This document shows, piece by piece, positions 1 to 9,122 of a stretch of 64,000 nucleotides of DNA. The stretch covers positions 293,447 through 357,446 of the forward strand of contig DASXUQ010000008.1 of NCBI GenBank assembly GCA_036504735.1. Reading direction: 5' to 3'. The notes beneath the pieces are model-generated. The model was not told where the DNA came from. It did no database searches and saw only the letters and a list, made by a program, of their open reading frames with translations. Within the stretch, counting starts at the first letter, position 1. Each line of letters begins with the position of its first letter. This stretch comes from a bacterium. GTDB taxonomy: Bacteria; Electryoneota; RPQS01. Made by a program: the position numbers and the translations under genes.

Positions 1-798
1 CTCGCCGTGCGCGTCGACAATGTCTTTGCCAACTATGCCACCACCAGCGGCATCGATCTCGCGGTCACCCTGTTTCTCTACTCGATTCAGATCTACGTGG
101 ACTTTGCCGCCTATTCGGATATGGCGATGGGCGTGGGCAAGCTCTTGGGCTTCCGCCTGATGCGTAACTTTGCCTACCCCTACTTTTCCCGTGACATCGC
201 CGAATTCTGGCGCCGCTGGCACATCTCCATGTCGAGCTGGTTTCGGGACTATGTTTACACCCCCCTGTCGATGAAGGTCAGCTTAGCGGCTCGTTGGCGG
301 CGGATGCTGAACATCGTCATCACCTTCACCGTCAGCGGCCTCTGGCATGGAGCCAACTGGACCTTTGTCAGTTGGGGCTTGCTGAATGGTCTCTTTTTCG
401 CCCCACTGATTCTGGGCAAAGCTCCCGAGCGTGACAGCGCCATGGTCGCCGAAGGCAAACTCCTGCCGTCGCTTACCGAACTCTGGCAGATGCTCTCCAC
501 CTTCGTCGTTGTCACTCTGGCCTGGGCTTTCTTCCGTTCCGATTCCCTCGCCGCCGCCCTGGACTATTTTCGCGCCATGCTCACCGGCAACTGGGCCGTT
601 GCCCCGCAGGGCGGCCTGCTCATTCTGATGTCGCTGGTTCTGCTCGCCATCGAATGGCTGCGCCGCGACAAAATTCACGCGCTGGAAATGGCCGCGCTAC
701 CCAAGGCCGGACGCTGGGCCATCTACTTCTGCATCATCCTCGGCATTCTTGTGTTTGGTGAATTCAACTCTCACGGCTTCTACTATGCGCAGTTCTGA
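1..798 (+). CDS. MBOAT-family O-acyltransferase, C-terminal part (AlgI-like)
   Basis: The frame is open from the first base of the window, so the true start lies upstream and only about 265 residues are visible. They show the membrane-bound O-acyltransferase signature: an Arg/Trp-rich segment (EFWRRWHISMSSWFRDY, about residues 67-83) and the conserved active-site His in GLWHGANW (about residue 115), between hydrophobic helices. AlgI-type proteins pass acetyl groups across the inner membrane to surface polysaccharides. The next gene, 9 bases on, is an SGNH-type protein, the usual partner of such acyltransferases (AlgI/AlgJ-like pairing). The polysaccharide acylated is unknown. The family is clear; the substrate is inferred only from context. 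Confidence 0.9.
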   Translation, partial: LAVRVDNVFANYATTSGIDLAVTLFLYSIQIYVDFAAYSDMAMGVGKLLGFRLMRNFAYPYFSRDIAEFWRRWHISMSSWFRDYVYTPLSMKVSLAARWRRMLNIVITFTVSGLWHGANWTFVSWGLLNGLFFAPLILGKAPERDSAMVAEGKLLPSLTELWQMLSTFVVVTLAWAFFRSDSLAAALDYFRAMLTGNWAVAPQGGLLILMSLVLLAIEWLRRDKIHALEMAALPKAGRWAIYFCIILGILVFGEFNSHGFYYAQF

Positions 799-807
799 GG
801 TCTTGCC

Positions 808-1944
808 ATGAGAGGATTTGTCCTCAACCTGCTGCTGTTCCTGCTGCTGCTGATCGCCGGGCTTGAACTGGTTTTCCGCACGGTCATTCCCGCGTCCAAC
901 ATTGCCTACAAGACGCTGGACAAGCAGTACAGCATCCTCCTGCACGACACCACCGGCGAGCGCCAGGGCCTGTCCACGACGGGCCGCCTGCTCATGCAGC
1001 GCGTCCAATGGCGCATCAACAATTGCGGCTGGAGATGCGATAAGGATTACTTCCCGCCCTCCCCGCAGCGCAAGCCGGTGATCGCCCTTATCGGCGATTC
1101 CTACGTCGCGGGCTTTCAGGTCAACTACCCCGATCACTTCGGCGCGCGGCTTGAAGCGCGGCTCGATCATCAATACGATGTCTACAACTTCGGCTCCGGC
1201 GGCGTGCCCGCTTCGCAATATGTCTACGTCGCCAAGTATGCCCACGAGCGTTTCGATCCTGATGTCTATGTTTTCCTCGTCCGTGATCCCACGTGGAAAA
1301 ACAGCATCGCCAACTATGACCGCGACGCCAAAGTCCGCCAGCTCCGCTGGAAAGATGACCACTTCGAGGAAGTCCTTCCCAAGTTCACCTCGAGCCGTCT
1401 GTCACGGCTGCGCAAACGCAGCGCGCTCATTCGCTACCTCGTGTACAACGCCAACGTCGACATTACCGACGGCGTTCTGGCCGCCAAACACCGCGTCTCT
1501 TTGCCGAGCGCCGAGGCCAAACCCAAAACCTATCTCGATGCCTATCCCTTGGTGAAACCCGCCATGGAGAAGCTGCTCGGCCAACTGCGCGCCGATCTTC
1601 CCGGCAAAACCATCATCTTCCTGACCAACGTCAACATCGAAAATATCTATGACGGCCTTCCGGGACAGAGCCAGAGCACGCTCCCGTGGCTGCGCGAACT
1701 CGGCGGGCAGAAAGGCATCTACGTGCTCGATCTCGCGCCCGCCTTTGCCGCCGACTATCAGGCGCACCGCGAGCCGCTCACCTTCGATATCGACTATCAC
1801 TGGAATGAACGCGGCCACCAGGTGGTGGCCGATACACTGTTCAAGTTTCTGATGCAGGAGCATCTGCTGAATTCGCCGCGCCCCGATTCAACAGCCGCGG
1901 CTTCTCTGGCCAATGCTCAAAATCGAAACCGGGTGATTCCCTGA
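808..1944 (+). CDS. SGNH hydrolase-like protein, partner of the upstream acyltransferase
   Basis: This 378-residue protein starts with a membrane anchor (residues 4-20) and then has an extracytoplasmic domain. The SGNH block I motif GDSYVAG has its Ser at residue 98, and the block V motif DIDYHW has Asp and His near residues 329-331, so the catalytic set looks intact. By family, such proteins transfer or remove O-acetyl groups on polysaccharides (AlgJ/AlgX type). Its position directly after an MBOAT gene suggests the two form a secreted-glycan acetylation pair. It overlaps the next start by one base (TGATG), indicating translational coupling. The polymer modified cannot be told. Confidence 0.8.
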   Translation: MRGFVLNLLLFLLLLIAGLELVFRTVIPASNIAYKTLDKQYSILLHDTTGERQGLSTTGRLLMQRVQWRINNCGWRCDKDYFPPSPQRKPVIALIGDSYVAGFQVNYPDHFGARLEARLDHQYDVYNFGSGGVPASQYVYVAKYAHERFDPDVYVFLVRDPTWKNSIANYDRDAKVRQLRWKDDHFEEVLPKFTSSRLSRLRKRSALIRYLVYNANVDITDGVLAAKHRVSLPSAEAKPKTYLDAYPLVKPAMEKLLGQLRADLPGKTIIFLTNVNIENIYDGLPGQSQSTLPWLRELGGQKGIYVLDLAPAFAADYQAHREPLTFDIDYHWNERGHQVVADTLFKFLMQEHLLNSPRPDSTAAASLANAQNRNRVIP

Positions 1945-2327
1945 TGAAAATTCGCATTGATATCTGGCTGCACCGCGCGCGCCTCTTCAAATCGCGCACG
2001 CAAGCTACCTCCGCCTGCCGCGAAGGCAAAGTGATGATCGGTGAGAAATTCGCCGATGCCGGCGACATGGTAGACGTCGGCGATACGGTCAAGGTTCGTA
2101 TGCACGGCCTCTATCGCGCCTACCACGTCAACGAATCCGCGGACATTAATCTCTCCAAGATCGAAGCCAAACGCATGTACGACGAAGTTACCGCCCCGGA
2201 AACTCTCGAAAAATTCCGCCAGGTGGAAGTCGCCAACAAAGACTGGCGCGGCGGTCCCAAGCGTGAAGGCGGCCCGCGTCCCACCAAAAAATCCCGTCGC
2301 GATTTCGACAAACTCCGCGGCAAATAG
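1944..2327 (+). CDS. S4-domain RNA-binding protein, HslR/Hsp15-like
   Basis: The protein has 127 residues. The first 60 form an S4 RNA-binding domain (MKIRIDIWLHRARLFKSRTQ, then the V-x-I-G turn), as in Hsp15, which in E. coli binds 50S subunits carrying stalled nascent chains. The C-terminal half is rich in Lys and Arg and ends in a basic tail, again like Hsp15. Its start codon shares a base with the stop of the preceding gene, so the two are coupled, although no functional link between them is evident. A two-hairpin terminator follows. Confidence 0.8.
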   Translation: MKIRIDIWLHRARLFKSRTQATSACREGKVMIGEKFADAGDMVDVGDTVKVRMHGLYRAYHVNESADINLSKIEAKRMYDEVTAPETLEKFRQVEVANKDWRGGPKREGGPRPTKKSRRDFDKLRGK

Positions 2328-2366
2328 GGCCGGCTCAAAGCGGGCGCAACACCATTCCGAATGACG

Positions 2367-2396
2367 AAGCGGCGGGCTCTGCCCCGCCGCTTTTCT
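2367..2396. terminator. Bidirectional terminator between convergent genes
   Basis: A perfect 10-bp stem (AAGCGGCGGG pairing with CCCGCCGCTT) closes a 6-base loop and is followed by TTTTCTTA. It sits between the stop of the S4 gene (plus) and the stop of the GT9 gene (minus). Confidence 0.8.
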
Positions 2397-3436
2397 TATT
2401 TGCCCAAAACATCCTTCGCCGCCTGCACCACCACCTGCGGCGAAATCGTGCGCAGATAACCCCGCCGCACAAACTCCGCCTCGTCGATCCCCTCGGGAAT
2501 TCCTCCCGGCGCCGTCACCACCACGTTTCGCGGATTGTCCGAATCATTCCAGTTGGCCACCCGCGCCAAACCGAAAATCGTCACCGTCGGCAGCCCGCAC
2601 GCCACCGCCACATGTTTCGGCGACGAATCCGGCCCCACATACAAATCCACATGCCGGTACAACGCCGCCAGTGTCGGCACCCGCGCCCCCCGCAGCAGCG
2701 GCGGCGGATCCTTTACCAGTTTCAACGCGTCTTCCGCCAGCGGTGTCTCGCCCGGCCCCGCCGTCACGATTACCGAAAATCCCGCACGGCGCAGTCCCGC
2801 TATCACCTCGGCGGTCAAATCCGGCGGATACAACTTGCCGGGATTGGGCGTCCCCGTCGACAGCGCCACCACCGGCGCGCCCTTGGGCAGCAGCGCCACC
2901 GCCGCGTCAACGCGGTCCCGTTCCACCGTGTCAATCGTGTCCGCGTAAATCTCCAGTTCGCGTCCGGCGGGCGGCACTCCCATAATCTCGAGTGCCTTCA
3001 GCCGCAAGTCCACCGCGTACAAATCGCGGTCCGCCGCCTCTTCGATGATCCGGTGTGTGTACGCCCAGCGACGCCCCCGGCGGTCCAGCCCCACGCGAAC
3101 CGTCGCGCCGGAACAAAATGCAAACTGCGCGCTGCGCGGATTGGAGAGAAAATCAATCGTCCAGTCGTAGCGGTGCTCGCGGATCTTCGACACGAATTTC
3201 AAAAAATCGCGCACACCGCTCCCGCGCGGTGCCAGCAGCAAGCGGTCAATGCGAGGATTGCCCCACATCCCTTCATCCGAAGGCGACTCGGCGATAAAAT
3301 CTATTTTCGCCTCGGGGAAACGCGTCGCAATCGCGCGCAGGGCCGGCGTGTCGAGCAGCACGTCGCCGATGCGCCGCACCTGAACAATCAGCACGCGCGA
3401 AGGAGTAGGAAAAGAGGCGGGACCACGGAGTTTCAT
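2396..3436 (-). CDS. Glycosyltransferase family 9 (heptosyltransferase-like)
   Basis: This 346-residue protein has the GT9 fold. An N-terminal Rossmann strand reads RVLIVQVRRIGDVLLDTPAL (residues 14-33), and the C-terminal donor-site motif reads YVGPDSSPKHVAVACGLPT (about residues 267-285). GT9 enzymes add heptose or related sugars to the lipopolysaccharide core from ADP-activated donors in the cytoplasm. It is the last gene of a four-gene minus-strand operon: its start overlaps the preceding stop by four bases (ATGA). Together with the MsbA-like exporter this points to core or outer glycolipid assembly. The sugar cannot be deduced. Confidence 0.88.
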   Translation of the reverse strand: MKLRGPASFPTPSRVLIVQVRRIGDVLLDTPALRAIATRFPEAKIDFIAESPSDEGMWGNPRIDRLLLAPRGSGVRDFLKFVSKIREHRYDWTIDFLSNPRSAQFAFCSGATVRVGLDRRGRRWAYTHRIIEEAADRDLYAVDLRLKALEIMGVPPAGRELEIYADTIDTVERDRVDAAVALLPKGAPVVALSTGTPNPGKLYPPDLTAEVIAGLRRAGFSVIVTAGPGETPLAEDALKLVKDPPPLLRGARVPTLAALYRHVDLYVGPDSSPKHVAVACGLPTVTIFGLARVANWNDSDNPRNVVVTAPGGIPEGIDEAEFVRRGYLRTISPQVVVQAAKDVLGK

Positions 3437-5514
3437 GTGCGGGGAGCAAATCGCAGTTCGAGCAGGGGAGAGGAGCCCGCGCCGCGCGAAGAAAGCGGCA
3501 GGGCGCGCACCACAAGTTCCGTGTCGCTGACCGTCACGGATAAATAATGATACTGGTCGCCGGCGGACAGCAGCTTCGAGCCGCCGCCGCCGGAAATCAC
3601 ATAGGTCACACCGTCGCGCATTTCGGACAGCAGCGAGTGAATGTGCCCGGAGAATACCGCCGTCGCCCCGCGCTTGCGCAAAATGCTGTGCAGCCGCGCG
3701 GCATGCTCGCGGTTTTCCATCGCGTAGAAAACATCCTGCCGCAGTTCAAACGGCGGCTTGTGGCAGAAGACCAGCGTGTACGGCGCGGGTTTTTCCGGCA
3801 GAACCTTCTCCAGCCACACAAACTGCTGCGGCTGAATCGAACCCCAGCCGTTATTCAAGATAATAAACTGCACGGGTCCGATGCGGAACGCGGCGTTGTC
3901 CGCGCCGAAAAGCTGGTGGAAATACCGGTGCTCCCGCTCGCCCTGCGTCAGCAGATCATGATTGCCCGGCGTCACCGCCAGCGGCACCGGAATCTGCCGC
4001 AGCAGCGAGTGAATGCGCTGATACGAATACCTTGTAGCCTGCGACGCCAGATCGCCGAGGGAAACGGCAAACGCCGGGCGGTCTTCAGCCAGCTTTCTCA
4101 TCAGCGCGCGGAATGCCAGAAATCCGCTGCGCCGCGTGCTGAAGGGGGATTCCGCTCCGGTTACGTCGCCAAAAATCGCAAATGAATACGTGCTGTCCAG
4201 AGTTGCCTGCAGGGCAACGGTCTCGCCCCCTTGGCCGTCACGCTTTAATGCGGTAAAGCGGCGGAAATTCTCTCCACTGAACAGATAGTCGCCGTCCTGC
4301 GTCGGCTTTTCTCCCCGCCGCAGCAGCAAAAAGAAGATCAGCCACACGGCTCCGCCGGCCATCAGCACCATCAGCAGAGGCAGGAGAGCAATGCCTGCCG
4401 GTGCCGCCGCGCCCGGATCGAAAACCAGAGACTCGCTCTGATTGGCTAACCGCGCCAGTAGAATTCCCGCGGCAAACATCAGCACAAAACTCCAGCGCGG
4501 CAAATTCTGGCTGATCGTCCACGCCAGCGCCGTCGCCAGCACAACAGCCATGATCCCTTGCCACACGGCCACCGTCGGATTTCCCTGTATATGCAGCGCC
4601 GACAGTAGCGGCAGCAATACAAGTATCACAACGGTCAGCACACCCGGCAGCGTGGTCAGCCGCTTTCGCGCGGCGGCAAATTCGTCGCGGAAATCCGTCC
4701 ACACCATATCCGCGCCCAGCAGCGCAATCAACGGAGCCACCGCCGCTGCGGCCTTCACCATGCTCTCGCCGGAAAGCAGCGTGGCCACCACTGCCATCAC
4801 CGTTACCGCGCAGGCATCCGCCCACCACGGCTTGGCGCTCGTGCTCCGCTTCAGCAGCGCCCACAGTGCGGGAAAAATGAAAAGTCCCCACGGCAGCAGC
4901 GGCAGCAGCGCCTGCCACACCATAACCGACTGCGGCGGGATCACCGAATCCGGCACGGGCAGCGTCAGCGGCATCAGTCCGTGAATCGCCGCACCCAAAC
5001 CATAACAAATCATCAGCACCACAGACCACACCACTGCGTGTTTGCCCTGCCGCGCCGCAAGCAGCGCCGCAAACGCCAGCGCAATGGCGCCCGATCTCCA
5101 GCCAAACGCGTAGCCCGCCCCCACCAGCAAAACACCGATAAAGCCGAGGAAGAACGGACGCTCTTCACCGCGTGCCCGCGAGGCCATCCAGATCCCCACC
5201 GCCCCCACCATCATCAGCGCGGAATCCTGCAACATTCCCGGATCGGCCCCCACCATCCCTGTCGCGGGCAGTGAACAGAGCAGCGCCGCCGCATACAGCC
5301 CGCGCCCGTTGCCCAGCAGCCGCTCCGCCGCATCGTAAATCAGCCCCAGCGCAATCACCGCAAACGCCAGCGACACCGGCATCAAAAACCGTTCGATGAA
5401 GGGCAGCTTCAGAGACTCCAGCACGAACGGCCCCCAGCCTGCCAGGGCCATCGCCAAAACCAGAAGGGCGGCGATCACTTTCTCGTAAGTGCTCTGCGAG
5501 TGCGTCTCGCTCAT
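3433..5514 (-). CDS. Polytopic membrane protein fused to a calcineurin-like phosphoesterase
   Basis: The 693 residues fall into two parts. Residues 12-400 carry about ten hydrophobic segments, with a layout reminiscent of GT39/ArnT-like glycosyltransferases but without a motif I can assign firmly. Residues 443-645 are a metallophosphoesterase with all metal-binding blocks: GDV (449-451), GDL (487-489), GNHD (517-520), a His at 585 and GHIH (623-626). The catalytic part should face one side of the inner membrane and hydrolyse a phosphoester, perhaps a lipid or sugar diphosphate. Overlaps of four bases on both sides tie it to the glycolipid operon. The fusion is unusual; its substrate is unknown. 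Confidence 0.8.
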   Translation of the reverse strand: MSETHSQSTYEKVIAALLVLAMALAGWGPFVLESLKLPFIERFLMPVSLAFAVIALGLIYDAAERLLGNGRGLYAAALLCSLPATGMVGADPGMLQDSALMMVGAVGIWMASRARGEERPFFLGFIGVLLVGAGYAFGWRSGAIALAFAALLAARQGKHAVVWSVVLMICYGLGAAIHGLMPLTLPVPDSVIPPQSVMVWQALLPLLPWGLFIFPALWALLKRSTSAKPWWADACAVTVMAVVATLLSGESMVKAAAAVAPLIALLGADMVWTDFRDEFAAARKRLTTLPGVLTVVILVLLPLLSALHIQGNPTVAVWQGIMAVVLATALAWTISQNLPRWSFVLMFAAGILLARLANQSESLVFDPGAAAPAGIALLPLLMVLMAGGAVWLIFFLLLRRGEKPTQDGDYLFSGENFRRFTALKRDGQGGETVALQATLDSTYSFAIFGDVTGAESPFSTRRSGFLAFRALMRKLAEDRPAFAVSLGDLASQATRYSYQRIHSLLRQIPVPLAVTPGNHDLLTQGEREHRYFHQLFGADNAAFRIGPVQFIILNNGWGSIQPQQFVWLEKVLPEKPAPYTLVFCHKPPFELRQDVFYAMENREHAARLHSILRKRGATAVFSGHIHSLLSEMRDGVTYVISGGGGSKLLSAGDQYHYLSVTVSDTELVVRALPLSSRGAGSSPLLELRFAPRT

Positions 5515-6596
5515 GGCCTTGCCTGCAAGATGCGTTGAAAAAGGGATTCGAACCGTGACATGGAATAATCTACGCTGAACTCGGCGGCAATCCGCGCCCG
5601 CATCATCTCCGCCACCTGCGCCCGCCGCGCGTCATCACTCAGCAACTCACTTGCCCTTGCCGTCATGGCGGCAAGATCGCCCGCCGGAATCAGGCTCTCC
5701 GCCAGCGGACCCGCAAAAATTTCCGGTACCGCGCCGACGTCAAAACTTAAACACGCCGCACCCGCCGCCATCGCTTCCAACAGCACATTCGGCGTGCCTT
5801 CATCATCCGAGGTCAACAGAAACAGATCGGCGTCGCCCGCAATCTCCGCAAGATCCGGCACAAACCCCGCAAGCTGCACGTGATTTTCCAGCGTCAGCGT
5901 GTGAATCCTCTGCTGCAATTCCTCGCGGCGCGGTCCATCTCCGGCGATCAGAACTCGAAGCTGCGGAAACCGCGGTGCCAGCGCCGCCGCAATGTCCAGC
6001 AGCCGGTCAAACCGCTTTTGCGGCTCCAACCGTCCCGCACCCAGCACCAGCAGCGCATCGTCCGCAATGCCGAATCGCCGCCGCAACTCTCCGCGCTTCT
6101 GCGGCAGAAGAGCCGTGCCGTTGTGGATCACATCCACCTTATCTACGGGAAATCCGAGCCGCCTATACTGCTCGCGAATCGATGCCGCATTCACCACCAG
6201 TTTGCTCAACACACCCGTCGCCAGCCAGCGGTGATGGATCCCCCGCCGCAGCAGCGGAAACCCGTGCCGCGCCACCACCGGAATTCCGGCCAGTCGCGCC
6301 GCAATCCCGAACTGCCACGCTTCCTTGTTGAAGTTGACCATCGCCAGGTCCGCGCGAAAATTCTTCAGGAGCGCCCGCGCGCGCCAAATCGCCGGAGGAG
6401 AAAAATCTCCGCCAAAGATCGTTTCCGCAATCGTCAGTCCCCGCGCCTCGGCAACCTGCAGCAGGCGGGAATCTGGCCGCCCCACTACCAGCGTCTCGTG
6501 GCCGTGCGCTGCAAACCAGTGCGCGGCCTCTACCGTCCACTTTTCGCCGCCGCCCCAGCTCTGTGCCCAGGCGGAATTGACCAGCAGCAGCCGCAC
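5511..6596 (-). CDS. Glycosyltransferase family 4
   Basis: The 361 residues show a GT-B glycosyltransferase. The N-terminal domain has a glycine-rich acceptor loop (SWGGGEKWTVEAAHWF, about 14-29). The C-terminal GT4 domain begins near residue 190 (LLVLGAGRLEPQKRFDRLL) and contains the E-x7-E donor motif around DEGTPNVLLEAMAAG (about 265-279). Such enzymes transfer a sugar from a nucleotide donor with retention. Start and stop overlap the neighbouring genes, so it is co-translated with the ABC exporter and the phosphoesterase fusion. It probably extends the same glycolipid as the GT9 enzyme; donor and acceptor are not predictable. Confidence 0.88.
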   Translation of the reverse strand: MRLLLVNSAWAQSWGGGEKWTVEAAHWFAAHGHETLVVGRPDSRLLQVAEARGLTIAETIFGGDFSPPAIWRARALLKNFRADLAMVNFNKEAWQFGIAARLAGIPVVARHGFPLLRRGIHHRWLATGVLSKLVVNAASIREQYRRLGFPVDKVDVIHNGTALLPQKRGELRRRFGIADDALLVLGAGRLEPQKRFDRLLDIAAALAPRFPQLRVLIAGDGPRREELQQRIHTLTLENHVQLAGFVPDLAEIAGDADLFLLTSDDEGTPNVLLEAMAAGAACLSFDVGAVPEIFAGPLAESLIPAGDLAAMTARASELLSDDARRAQVAEMMRARIAAEFSVDYSMSRFESLFQRILQARP

Positions 6597-8428
6597 TACG
6601 CGTCGGCGCCGTGTTCGAACAGCCGCGTCAGCATCGCGTACAACGCGCTCGACCGCAGCAACTCGGTATGACTTCCCATGTCGGAAATTTTGCCCTTGTC
6701 CATCACCACAATCCGGTCCGCGTGGCGTACGCTCGTCAAGCGGTGCGCAATGATAATCACCGTCCGCTTCAAAAACAGCTCGTCGAGCGCCTTCTGCACA
6801 AACCGCTCCGATTCCGCATCCAGCGCCGACGTCGCCTCGTCGAATATCAGAATCGGTGAATCCCTCAGCAGCGCGCGCGCAATCGCTATCCGCTGCTTCT
6901 GTCCGCCCGAGAGCTGCGTCCCGCGCTCTCCCACCATCGTCTCCAACCCGTGCGGAAGCTGGCGGATGAACTCTCCCGAATGGGACCGCTCAATCGCTTC
7001 CTGCAAGCGCGCGTCTTCCACGCCGCTCAGCCCGTAGCAAATATTGTTGCGCACCGTGTCATTGAACAGGAACACGTCCTGGCTGACCGTACTCACCTGT
7101 GACCGCAGCGCGGTCAGCGGCAACTCCTTCAGCGGCTGGCCGTCCACCGTAATCAGTCCCTGCTGCGGCTCGTAAAAACGCGGAATCAGATTCGCCAGTG
7201 TGCTCTTGCCGCTGCCGCTTCGTCCCACCAGCGCGATTTTCTCGTTCTTGTGGATGATCAGATTGATATCCCTGAGCACCCATTCATTGGAGGTCTCATA
7301 GCGGAAATGCACCCGGTCGAACACAATCGCCTTCTCGAACCGGATCGGCGCCGTGCTGCCGGTTTGCACCGGCTCGGGCTTTTCATTCAGCACCTCCTCG
7401 ATCCGCACTCCCGCCGCCGCGCCGATCTGCAGACTGTTCATCACGCTGCCGAGGTTGCGCGCCGGAGCCAAAATCGAAAACAGCACCACGATGAACCGGA
7501 TAAAATCTTCCGCGTCCACGCCGCTGCCCGTCAACACCTGCTGCCCGCCGAAGAACAGCACCAGCGCGATAATAAACACGCCGATACTCTCCGAGAGCGG
7601 CGGCGCCAGCCGTTCCAGCCGCGCCAGCCGCAGATTCTGCCGGAACAGTTCCTGCGTGCCCGCTTCGAACTTCTCCGCTTCCCGCCGCTCCGTTCCGAAA
7701 GCCTTGATCACCCGCGCGCCGGAAATGGCCTCCTGCAAGTGCGACGTGATATTCCCCAGCCGCTCCTGAATCCGCCAGCTCTTGCGCTTGAGACTCTGCC
7801 CCGTCCACTTGTAGATCACCCCGAAGAGCGGCACGATGAGCAGCGCCATCAGCGTCATCTTCCACGAGATCGAAATCAGCACAATCAAGAGCGTGATCAC
7901 CGTCAGCGGATCGCGCAGGAGCTGGGTAAACACTCGCTGAAAGGTGATGCTGATCGCCGCCACGTCGTTCATCACGTTGGACATCACTTCGCCCGTGGGC
8001 CGGCGGTCGAAATAAGAGTAGGGGAGACGAGCCACATGCGCGAATACCGTATCCCGCAGATCCTTGATCATCTTCTGCTCGACGTACGAGACAAAATGCA
8101 ACTGCCCGTACCCGAACAGATTCTTGATCAGAAACACGATAATCAGCGCCACGCACAGCCGCGGCAGCATATGCACCGGATCGCTTCCGCCCAGCACATC
8201 CCATGACCATGTCTTCAGCGACTCGTACCAGCCCGACAGCCCGCCCATCGGCACCGGCGACGCGTTCGCATTCGGATTGTTCGGCAGAAAAATCACCTTC
8301 AGCACCGGAGCCACCAGCCACAGCGAGAGCGCGTTGAACACCACGTAAAACAGCGTACACGCCGCCGTCCCGATCAAATGCCCGGGATACCGCTTAAAAG
8401 GATTTATGAATTTGAGGTAAGTTGTCAT
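6596..8428 (-). CDS. MsbA-like ABC exporter (fused permease and ATPase)
   Basis: This 610-residue half-transporter has six membrane helices (about residues 20-330) followed by a complete ATPase: Walker A GRSGSGKST (402-410), Q-loop near 450, signature LSGGQ (506-510), Walker B LIFDEAT (527-533) and H-loop IIAHR (about 560). As a homodimer, MsbA relatives flip lipid A-core or lipid-linked sugars across the inner membrane. It is the first gene of the operon with two glycosyltransferases and a phosphoesterase fusion, which supports a glycolipid substrate over a drug. It shares one base with the next gene. Multidrug exporters of the same family remain possible. Confidence 0.88.
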   Translation of the reverse strand: MTTYLKFINPFKRYPGHLIGTAACTLFYVVFNALSLWLVAPVLKVIFLPNNPNANASPVPMGGLSGWYESLKTWSWDVLGGSDPVHMLPRLCVALIIVFLIKNLFGYGQLHFVSYVEQKMIKDLRDTVFAHVARLPYSYFDRRPTGEVMSNVMNDVAAISITFQRVFTQLLRDPLTVITLLIVLISISWKMTLMALLIVPLFGVIYKWTGQSLKRKSWRIQERLGNITSHLQEAISGARVIKAFGTERREAEKFEAGTQELFRQNLRLARLERLAPPLSESIGVFIIALVLFFGGQQVLTGSGVDAEDFIRFIVVLFSILAPARNLGSVMNSLQIGAAAGVRIEEVLNEKPEPVQTGSTAPIRFEKAIVFDRVHFRYETSNEWVLRDINLIIHKNEKIALVGRSGSGKSTLANLIPRFYEPQQGLITVDGQPLKELPLTALRSQVSTVSQDVFLFNDTVRNNICYGLSGVEDARLQEAIERSHSGEFIRQLPHGLETMVGERGTQLSGGQKQRIAIARALLRDSPILIFDEATSALDAESERFVQKALDELFLKRTVIIIAHRLTSVRHADRIVVMDKGKISDMGSHTELLRSSALYAMLTRLFEHGADA

Positions 8429-8471
8429 GAAAGAGACTGGAGGCTAAAGACTGGAGACCTGAACACGTTGC

Positions 8472-8837
8472 CTAAGGGGTGCTATCAGACCGGGTGTGCT
8501 TGACCATCGTCACAAAAATCGCCATGAGTTCCGACATTTCGCCCTTCAACTGGGAAAGTCTCTCCGCCTTAACGATGCCGCTGTTTTCGATAACATATAT
8601 CCAATAAATGGTTTCTTCGAGCTCCTGCATGGCACCGGTAATCTTGTTGGCAAAATCCGCTTTAGATTTTGAACGGCATGACTCGGCGTAATGGGCCCCG
8701 ACCGATGTGCCTGAGCGGAGAAGCTGTTCGGCGAGGTTGCGCGTCGGTCCGGCCTTGGGTAGCGCGCCCGTCAACCGCACAATACGCACCGCAAATTCCC
8801 GCGTCCTTTGCCGCAGGCGGTCCTTGCGAACATCCAT
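8472..8837 (-). CDS. Four-helix bundle protein (23S rRNA intervening-sequence family)
   Basis: The 121-residue protein belongs to the small S23/IVS four-helix bundle family. The diagnostic stretch is LLRSGTSVGAHYAES (about 41-55), followed by ADFANKITGAMQELEET. Members were first seen in insertions within 23S rRNA genes but are often free-standing, and no function is established. A close paralog lies at 34266-34664. It is 43 bases upstream of the ABC exporter on the same strand, separated by a short GAGACTGGAGG-type periodic spacer, so it may be co-transcribed. Confidence 0.8.
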   Translation of the reverse strand: MDVRKDRLRQRTREFAVRIVRLTGALPKAGPTRNLAEQLLRSGTSVGAHYAESCRSKSKADFANKITGAMQELEETIYWIYVIENSGIVKAERLSQLKGEMSELMAIFVTMVKHTRSDSTP

Positions 8838-8992
8838 GACGAGGTCTCCTGATTTTCGAGTCTCAGGTCTCTGGTCTCAAGTCTTTCCGCGCCAGCCCTA
8901 AATATCCGAAATCTCCCCGACATATCAAATACCCGCAGCCATTTCCTCCCTGAAACAAACGCCAACTATCGCGAAATATGTCACGATCCGGC

Positions 8993-9021
8993 TTGACTCC
9001 GCACCAAGGTTTTCGCATATT
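8993..9021 (+). promoter_or_regulatory. Promoter of the feo operon
   Basis: A TTGACT -35 box (8993-8998) and CATATT -10 box (9016-9021) are separated by 17 bases. Transcription should start near 9028, which puts the palindrome at 9045-9070 in a repressor position ahead of feoA. Confidence 0.6.
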
Positions 9022-9044
9022 CGGATATGAAAGAAGGGTATGCG

Positions 9045-9070
9045 CTAATGTTAGAAGCATCTAACATTAG
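9045..9070. promoter_or_regulatory. Palindromic operator candidate ahead of feoA
   Basis: CTAATGTTAGA (9045-9055) and TCTAACATTAG (9060-9070) are perfect inverted copies around a 4-base centre. The site lies about 17-42 bases after the predicted start of transcription and 52 bases before feoA. The TTAG/CTAA half-sites recall DtxR/IdeR/MntR-type boxes more than a Fur box. That is inference; an RNA hairpin is an alternative, although no T-run follows at once. Confidence 0.5.
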
Positions 9071-9122
9071 CCGCCTGTAACATTTTAGTTTTTTGGAGTT
9101 TTGGATTTTTGGCTTTGAAAAT

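Noticed and set aside
5535..5560. tRNA-like GGGATTCGAACC sequence
   Set aside because: It lies inside the coding frame of the GT4 gene and no cloverleaf partner sequences flank it.
7250..8206. 318-codon frame antisense to the ABC exporter
   Set aside because: Arg/His-rich composition and full overlap with a conserved ATPase gene mark it as a shadow frame.
9045..9070. Palindrome as a transcription terminator
   Set aside because: It lies downstream of a good promoter and ahead of feoA, and no T-run follows directly; an operator role fits better.
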